64,000 nucleotides of DNA from Hermatobates lingyangjiaoensis (Eukaryota > Arthropoda > Insecta > Hemiptera > Hermatobatidae): contig JAPFBL010000223.1 of the NCBI GenBank assembly GCA_026182355.1, forward strand, positions 465,001-529,000, read 5' to 3'. The position numbers and the translations under genes are program-made. Positions 56,530 through 64,000 of this stretch are shown here, one piece after another. The stretch's first letter is position 1. Each line of letters opens with the position of its first letter. Below the pieces are notes generated by a model that did no database searches, had not been told where the DNA came from, and was given only the letters and a program-made list of their open reading frames with translations.

Positions 56530-57050
56530 AATTGTAAACTTTTAGAAAAACGCCTTCGGCTTGTCAAAATGTTAAAAAAATCGAGATTTTATGGCGTGTC
56601 ACACATCGCAAAAGTAAAGACAAAAAAGAAAATATAACTATTTATAATTTTTGTATGATTTATTTAATACCATTTAAAATATGAAAACAAAAATTTAACA
56701 TTTAGAATTTAGCATGTTTTCAGAATTTGAATTCCATGTTAATATCAATATTTAAACCATATGTTTAAATGCTTTTAATATGAATATTTAATACGCAATA
56801 TTATTGTACTTGTACATATACGTCTGGTTTCAGACGTATTCAGAAATAAAGTAAATTAAGGTTTCGTAGTTTCAGAAATAAAGTATTAATTATTATTTAC
56901 AGAAGTAATAATATTAAAATTAATAACCAATGTTGACTGTTATGAGAGTCAAGTATTTAAATTATGATTTTTTTTTATCTTTGAAGATACGTGGCACCAT
57001 AAATCAGGTTGCGTTTCGAGGTTATACGAAAATATAAGTTAACGGATTTA
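56530..57050. repeat. Diverged repeat related to the CAGTGATGNC hAT family
   Basis: TTGTCAAAATGTTAAAAAAATC, CACACATCGCAAAAGTAAAG, CTTGTACATATACGTCTGGTT and TGACTGTTATGAGAG parallel the interior of 59003-59527 in the same order. Ends worn. Confidence 0.6.
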
Positions 57051-59000
57051 CACGAATTAAGGGTTTCTGCATCCATTTTGGTATTTAAATATTGTTTGAT
57101 GTGTTTGTATCCAAAATTACTAAAATACTTGATAAATCGAAGTATTTAGTATGGAAATCAACTTTATTGTACTTAAGCAATAATCTATGAGAAGAAAACT
57201 AATTCATTACTTAGAAGGACACCGCCTTTTCTTCCCGTTATTTTATAAAACAGAAATTCTTTTATTCAGTACTGCCTCAATATGACTATGGGATGATTGA
57301 AATTTCATTACTTTTGGAATATTCCAGTGAACTATATAACAATAAAAACGTACAATCATTAAGTACTACCTGTAGCCATTTATCTAACTATTTAAAATAA
57401 ATTAATCAGAATCACAATTTTTTTTTCAAATATTAGTCTTGATAAGCAACTGATATTACTGAAATTTGAAGATAATTAGTTAGAAATAATAATGGATTAA
57501 AATAATTATAATATTGTAGTTCTTTGTCCATATTTTTCAGATGTATTATTCTTAAAATGAATCTTACAGCTTATTCCGTTTACAATGCCATCAGAATTAC
57601 TAAATCTAACATTTCCTACCTAATAACATATGTGAAGTCACTTTACTATTAATTTTACTAATATTCATTATGATGTAAACTCCCTAAAATAATAACCAAA
57701 ACAATCAAACAATATAATAACAAAAGAAACTCCCAACTAATAACATGTCAGATTATATTCTTTGTGTTTTGAATCAATAATATATTCCCATAAAGAACTC
57801 TTTTACGTAAGAAATGTGTTTAAATTTTTCGTTATGTTTACTTGCCTTTTGTTGTTAGCAATAATAGAAGTAGTTTTATTAACAGCAATTCTCTTTGATA
57901 CATTATAGAATTCAAATTAAGACTGTTACCAGTTCTTTTTCATTATTGAATCCCAGATATACAAAAGAAACATATCAAATGTTCCCCAAACAAGAATCTA
58001 TATTGAAATAAATTAATAATACTAATTCATTTAGTTCTGGAAAAGTATTTACTTACAGTAAAGATGGATGTGGATCACTTAAGGTTTTTTATTTACAAGT
58101 TCTGACTTTAAAACAGCAGGCTTACACCAGTTATTATCAGCATTAATAAACCACTAGCTTGTAATCGATATATCGAAGGGACATGAGACCAGTAGTGATA
58201 AAACACAATGATGTAAAAAAAAACAATTAATTATACCATTAAAGAAAATAACATACGATATTTTTTTAATAATAAATTTTAATAATTTACGTAATCTCCA
58301 CTAATTGTGGGTTTCAAAAAAAGTAAAAGAATATTTTTCTTCTCCAATAATATAAATATATAATTACTAAATAAATTTTCAATATTAATAATTATAGATA
58401 GGTTAGTTTGATTGTAAAGTCTCGTTTTACTAACGGTTCACAACTTAGAAGGTTTCTTCAAAAGAAACTGATAAATATTCCCTCACCTACCGGCTACCAC
58501 CATATTCCAACTAATTAAATTATATGTTGTTGATTTGATTATAAACTTTATCTTATACTTGAAAAGGAAAAATCAATTTCACCTTAAAAAAAAAAGAGGA
58601 TATTTAGGTAAAAATTTGATTTGAATAACAAAAAGAGGCAACAAAAGTGTTTGTACTTGTTATTTACAAATAGGACCAAATTGAAACCTGACATGCTTGC
58701 TCGATTATGGTTCAATGGTTTATTATTAGTTGATACATTTAAAAATAACAGTTGATTCAACGTAATAATAAGTTATTATCATAAATTTCTGTTTAAATAA
58801 CTTTCACATGAGTGGAAGCACAGAAGGTTTATTTAAATTACAGCTCCATTGTCCTGTTCATGATTTCTAAGAATTTCGCATACATTTATTCAATTTTGTA
58901 CATTTAAGTAAGTTATATACATTTATTAAACCAGATGGTATACGTTGTTAAACGTTGTCCACATTCTATAACCAGTAACAATAACTTTTAAATGAGATAG
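57050..59000. other. Intergenic AT-rich stretch with nothing recognised
   Basis: No coding, tandem or palindromic structure identified between the two host genes here. Confidence 0.45.
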
Positions 59001-59002
59001 AA

Positions 59003-59527
59003 CAGTGATGGCGTTGGCCTTGTTAAAATTTTAAAAAAATCGTAACTTTATTTCCGTAGCGTGTTACACATCACAAAAGTAAATACTAAAAAAAAGGAGT
59101 ATTTGTAATTTTTGTTAGTGAATTATTTGTTTAATGCACTTAAAATACAGAAACCAATAATATACATTTAGAGGCTTGTTTTACATATTTCATTGACACT
59201 TAATATAAAACCAAATATTGTATATTTATAATTTACTTGATACAATTTTATATTAATATCAATATTAAAACAATATATTGAAATGTTTTTAATATGTATA
59301 CTTGATACGCAATATTACTGTGCTTGTACATGCATGACTGGTTACAGAATTAAATTATTAATTATTATTTATGTAAGTAATATTATTATTATTAATAACC
59401 AATTCTGACTGTTATGAGAGATAAATACTTAAATTTTTGATTTTTTTTTTATCATCAAAGATCCATATCACAAAAAATGAGCTTGCATGTTAACAATGAC
59501 ACGCACATAATAGGTTTGCCATCACTG
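59003..59527. mobile_element. 525-bp non-autonomous hAT-like element (CAGTGATGGC family)
   Basis: Left CAGTGATGGCGTTGGCC, right reversed CAGTGATGGCAAACC. No transposase; target duplication not convincing. Confidence 0.7.
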
Positions 59528-59529
59528 GA

Positions 59530-60453
59530 ATAAAACAAGAGCCAAACATAATAATCTTGGAAGTAGAATTGTATAGCTCTGAAACCCTGAGAATAAGGAA
59601 TGTGATTCCATTTCTGACTATACAACAACTTTTTAATTATCATTGATACAATCAACTTTTAAGAAAAGATTCGAAACAATGCAATGCCTTTCATCACCTC
59701 AAATAATCTTCGAAGATTCTTCAGTTTTTAAATTATCTTATTGAAATAAAAAAAAAGGTAAAGTAATACTTCACTTGAACAACAAAATTATATTTGTTTA
59801 ATTTTTTGAACAACTTAAAAACAGAAATGAATACTTGGACTAACAACTAGAAATATGGTAAAAATGAATCAACGATATAGAAGATTGAATAATTCAATTT
59901 TGAAGATTGAAGTTATTTAATATAAAATAACTATAATTATTATTATTATTATTTTATACAAAAAAATAAAAAAAAATATTTAACGTCAAAACCAATCTAG
60001 ATCTGCGAAACTAAAATGGTGGATAATCACAGCTTCTGAATTCTGTCAATCACTCTCAGGGGTCACAAGTATACCTGGTTGTCTAACCTATTTCTAGGTA
60101 TAAACTTTAGAAATATAGAAAGAAACAATTTAGATCCATATAACAAATTACTGATTCACTTCACCCCTTAAACATTTCAATATTTTAATCACAATTGAAT
60201 GCCAATTCATTTAATATAATTAAATTTATAAATGGAACACGTACCACTATATTTCACAATGTAGTTATAAAAAACAAATTAAAAAAACTTTCTCCATAAA
60301 TTTTATACAACTTTAAAAGATGAATTGAATACATCCATAGAAAACTAATAGTTTGTTGAAAACTCAACTTTTAGGTGATTATAATGCAATAGTACAATCC
60401 TACTACTTACATTAATAAATAACAGTGACTTTTGAAAGATGCACCAAGATTAT
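59530..60453. other. Intergenic stretch; probable WDR12 3' UTR at its right end
   Basis: AT-rich. The WDR12 3' UTR must lie below 60454 on the - strand, but I cannot place its poly(A) site. Confidence 0.4.
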
Positions 60454-60616
60454 CTACTCGTCCACGCTGTCAGGAGAAGTTTCTTCGATTTTTTTAGTTT
60501 TAAATATCCTGACAGTATTGTCTGCGCCTCCAGAAATGATAAAGGAAGGATTTGACCAGTTACTGCATAGTACCTTGTCATCATGGCCAGCCAAGTCGAA
60601 CAGTGGAGCTTTAGTA
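60454..60616 (-). CDS. WDR12: WDR12 terminal exon
   Basis: Begins after ATTTTAG at 60617; ends in [15 protein letters not shown] and stop TAG (60454-60456). The acidic tail is a few residues longer than I would expect for the family. Confidence 0.9.
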
Positions 60617-63600
60617 CTAAAATCAGACAAGTTCAATCTATATAGAGTGACCCAAAAAAATACATATAAAAGTTAAACAATTGTAAAACTAAATATTTGT
60701 TAAGATTCGTTCAATTTTAAACAGGTAAAAGAATTAACAAACATCATTCTATTGTTTTGGCCCAATCTGCTCTTAAACTGTTCCCCGTTCTGGTCAAGTT
60801 ACTGTTAACTGTTAACAAGTGAATAATAATACACTTCTGAAACACTTACCTTGATGTTTGCCTACATTCACGTTTTATAGCTGTTTATAAGTCAGTTGCT
60901 GTTGTAGATCTCACTGATTAGACTTTTGTCTCTTTAAGGTATCCATGAAAAAAAAAGAGTCCAGTATTGTGAGGTCTGGTGAATGTGGAAGGTATTCAGT
61001 GAAAACCCTTCATCCAAGTCAACTGTTGTATGGTCTGATGAGGGAAAGGGCTAACATGGTGATGGTAGTGAGGGAACACACCATGTTGCCAGTATTGTGA
61101 AGTCTGATGAATGTGGAAGGTATTCAGCGAAAACCCTTCATCCAAGTCAACTGTTGTAAGGTCTGATGAGGGAAAGGGCTAACATGGTGATGGTAGTGAG
61201 AGAATACACCATGTTGCCAGTATTGTGAAGTCTGATGAATGTGGAAGGTATTCAGCGAAAACCCTTCATCCAAGTCAACTGTTGTAAGGTCTGATGAGGG
61301 AAAGGGCTAACATGGTGATGGTAGTGAGAGAATACACCATGTTGCCAGTATTGTGAAGTCTGATGAATGTGGAAGGTATTCAGCGAAAACCCTTCATCCA
61401 AGTCAACTGTTGCAAGGTCTGATGAGGGAAAGGTCTAACATTGGGATGGTAGTGAATGAACACACCATGTTGCCAGTATTGTGAGGTCTGGTGAAAGTGG
61501 AAGGTATTCAGCGAAAACCCTTCATCTAAGTCAACTGTTGCAAGGTCTGATGAGGGAAAGGGCTAACATGGTGATGGTAGTGAGGGAATACACCATGTTG
61601 CCAGTATTGTGAGGTCTGGTGAATGTGGAAGGTATTCAGCGAAAACCCTTCATCCAAGTCAACCGTTGTAAGGTCTGATGAGGGAAAGGGCTAACATGGT
61701 GATGGTAGTGAGGGAACACACCATGTTGCCAGTATTGTGAAGTCTGGTGAATGTGGAAGGTATTCAGCGAAAACCCTTCATCCAAGTCAACTGTTGCAAG
61801 GTCTGATGAGGGAAAGGGCTAACATGGTGATGGTAGTGAGGGAACACACCATGTTGCCAGTATTGTGAGGTCTGATGAATGTGGAAGGTATTCAGCGAAA
61901 ACCCTTCATCCAAGTCAACTGTTGCAAGGTCTGATGAGGGAAAGGGCTAACATGGTGATGGTAGTGAGGGAACACAACATGTTGCCAGTATTGTGAAGTC
62001 TGGTGAATGTGGAAGGTATTCAGCGAAAACCCTTCATCCAAGTCAACTGTTGCAAGGTCTGATGAGGGAAAGGGCTAACATGGTGATGGTAGTGAGGGAA
62101 CACACCATGTTGATGAAAACAAAGCTCTCCTTCATAGTCTTCTCTAAACCTTGATTTAGAACATGAGGGTTCTCAGGCCCCGGCAGAAGCACTTGCACCA
62201 GTCAATCGAACTACTTTATTTGATTATGGCCTTATCACTCCACACATTCTTTGTGGGAAAGTGTTATTTTCGTTACATCTTTCCATATACTACTGGTAAT
62301 TATAAACTCTTTAGTCTGGATCGTCATCATAAAGATAACAAACTCATCTTAGAATGTAACTTTCCTGCTTATAACATTTTTCAAACTTTTTACAAAGAAA
62401 AACAAACAATTGAGTTAGTATTGCTACAAGTGTGCACATTTTTTTTAAGTATCCTGTATTTAATAGTCAATGTGTAACATGAGGAATATGCAATAATCAC
62501 CCCAAGTTTATATGCAAATACAAGTTCAACATGTACAATGATGTGAACCCTGATTCGCATGATTCAGCCTGGAAGAGTTCAAAGATATGACATTTCCTTT
62601 TCATCAGAGTGGTTACTATAGTTTCTACTTATATCCAAGATCCGGAGGTCAGCTGTGCACCTTGATTTTAGTTTTCCAGAGAGAAGGTATAGTTCTATTC
62701 TTGTAGGCTTACATAAAAATGCCTACCATGAATAAATTTGATTTATAAAATTAAAAACTCCAAATGTAGAATTAATACGATTTTTAAATCATTAGTTGTG
62801 CAATCCGTAATTGTGTGGTATTTACTCATTCTGAGGTAAAATGGATAAACCAACAAAAGTCTCCACACAAATGAAGTTTTATTCTCTTCATTTGAATTCC
62901 CTTAATTGAATTTTATTATTTCACTCTAATTTTGTAACTGATTAGATATAATTTGTATTATAGTGTCTTCCTGATGATGAACACAAAGTGTTCTAATCGC
63001 GTTGAATAAAACTTCATTTGTGTGGAGACTTTTGTTGGTTTATCCATTTTACCTCAGAATTAATACGATTATGTGACTTGATATAACTAACAATTTATAC
63101 CCTTACAAACAACCAAGAGTTAATAGAACTGAACCCTAATCTTAACAGCCCCTAGCAACCTATATTAATTACTGACTAAGCTACCAAGGTTCAAAGTATT
63201 TATTTTTTTATAAGCCTTATAAATGTTTTATTTCGGCTCGATGTTTACAAGACGAACTAGGAGTTTTCTATATAAAACATATCTATACATAATATAGATG
63301 AAGAACCATAAATCATCACAGCTAACGACATTATTACATTGAAATAAGTATTAAAAACTTCTTGTTCACAAAAATTACGGTAGGTGAATTCAGAATAAAT
63401 ATGAGGTAAACCACCATCTTGGGAGAGCAAGTACAGTACTGTATCGACAGTTATTAATGTACACATGACCACATGAGGGGACTAACCCATGTTTAAATGC
63501 AGATTACAGAAAGTGCTATGAATCTTTAATACAGCCTTAAGATTCTGGTGAAAATGTATAACTATAAGAAAATACTTTTAAAGTAACTAACTACCATTTG

Positions 63601-63775
63601 AATAAATGAAGCTTAATAAATAAGTTTTAAAATATAACTAACCTTCGAATATCCCAAAGTTTTACTAAATTGTCGTAGGAACCAGAAATAAAGAGATGTT
63701 CATCCGTAGGGGACCATCTGACGGTCTGAACCCACTGGCTGTGTGACGTATAGGTAGTTTTGATAATAGTGCCCT
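60454..63775 (-). CDS. WDR12: WDR12 (ribosome biogenesis WD40 protein), last two exons
   Basis: Exons 63643-63775 and 60454-60616 on the - strand; the 5' part lies beyond the right edge. The visible 97-residue C-terminus reads [32 protein letters not shown], joined through a split Ser codon to [16 protein letters not shown] and [14 protein letters not shown]. These are the last two WD40 blades; the GH and WD dipeptides and the LISGS.DN.VKLWD wording match WDR12/YTM1 rather than generic WD40 proteins. The product acts in the nucleolus in the PeBoW complex (PES1, BOP1, WDR12) in 60S subunit maturation. Both splice sites are canonical (CGAAG|GTTAGT; ATTTTAG|TACT). The intron of about 3 kb holds a mariner remnant whose end lies some 26 bases from the acceptor. 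Confidence 0.92.
60644..62457 (-). mobile_element. Decayed mariner-like transposon in the WDR12 intron
   Basis: Left end AGAGTGACCCAAAAAAATAC and right end reversed AGGATACTTAAAAAAAATGT have the mariner-type G(G)GTG.CCCAAAAAAA look. On the - strand at about 60985-60910 a frame reads [21 protein letters not shown], matching the PPRSPDLTPLDFFLWGYLK motif around the last catalytic Asp of mariner transposases, followed by TTATDL and TAIKREC. Stops and frameshifts make it inactive. Much of the interior is a tandem array. Confidence 0.6.
60961..62115. repeat. 128-bp tandem array derived from mariner transposase
   Basis: CCAGTATTGTGARGTCTG starts at 60961, 61089, 61217 and 61345, an exact 128-bp period, for about nine copies. 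Each unit contains the reverse complement of the HSPDLT codons. Confidence 0.9.
62833..63060. repeat. Palindromic terminal-repeat pair
   Basis: Arms TCTGAGGTAAAATGGATAAAC / complement, with CAAAAGTCTCCACACAAATG. Core at about 62973: CTGATGA, T, GAACAC...GTGTTC, then TAATCGCG, so GAA is mutated. The same arm sequence occurs once at 23895-23935 inside a hAT element. Confidence 0.8.
63643..63775 (-). CDS. WDR12: WDR12 penultimate exon
   Basis: Acceptor TTGTTTCAG (63776-63784), donor GTTAGT below 63643. 133 bases, entering in phase with two bases of a split codon. Encodes a complete blade ending in KLWDIR. Confidence 0.9.
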
Positions 63776-64000
63776 CTGAAACAACAGCAGTTCATTCAAT
63801 TTAAAAATATCGCCATTTTTCTAAAAAAAATCGTAATATAGAACAAAGGACACGAGAAGGCTTTTCAATTGAAAAATCCCAAACGAAATAACTCATTAGT
63901 TGTGCAATCCGTAAGTGTGTGGTATTTATTCATTAGTTTGTCTATTTACCTCAAACGAAATAGTTTATCTAAATAAATAAAAAGAAAGATTTTGTTTATA
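63776..64000. other. WDR12 intron, no exon seen
   Basis: AT-rich. GTTGTGCAATCCGTAAGTGTG at 63898 also occurs at 62794, next to the palindrome. Confidence 0.5.

Noticed and set aside
62163..62477. 104-codon + strand open frame
   Set aside because: Lies in the mariner remnant, opposite to its transposase strand; no domain.

Overview
The window is 64 kb of AT-rich, repeat-dominated insect genomic DNA. The insect assignment rests on a four-exon gene of the Osiris (DUF1676) family, which to my knowledge is restricted to hexapods. I cannot name the species. There are no bacterial features. I recognise only two host genes: the Osiris-family gene on the + strand (promoter at 37549, exons at 37604-37672, 49345-49483, 50740-50937 and 55412-55749), and the last two exons of WDR12, a ribosome-biogenesis WD40 protein, on the - strand (63643-63775 and 60454-60616, running off the right edge). 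The genes converge; about 4.7 kb separates their stop codons.

Layout. 1-35.9 kb is gene-free and packed with mobile-element debris. It holds terminal repeats of Penelope-like elements (PLEs), mostly as inverted pairs next to (TA)n, two PLE coding remnants (3.6 and 34.0 kb), hAT-type non-autonomous elements with visible 8-bp target duplications, a tRNA-derived SINE, a LINE 3' fragment and several minisatellites. 36-37.6 kb carries a repeated 250-bp block and the Osiris promoter plus signal-peptide exon. The 11.7-kb intron 1 holds two 63-64-bp minisatellites, a 1.28-kb hAT element with its own internal minisatellite and a transposase C-terminus, and a Helitron of about 2.15 kb with a helicase remnant. 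Intron 3 holds two related, oppositely oriented tandem arrays, a SINE and a LINE tail. The WDR12 intron holds a decayed mariner whose transposase has been amplified into a 128-bp tandem array.

The most interesting signal is in the PLE terminal repeats. At least eight different sequence families share one plan: CTGANGA, one base, a hairpin, GAA, a short self-complementary tetramer or hexamer of the form A...T, then a base that is not G. This is the core of a hammerhead ribozyme with a palindromic helix III, the form expected to work as a dimer, and the copies are arranged as head-to-head inverted pairs.

Sequence quality looks uneven: single-base deletions cluster in the middle of several tandem arrays, which suggests unpolished consensus.
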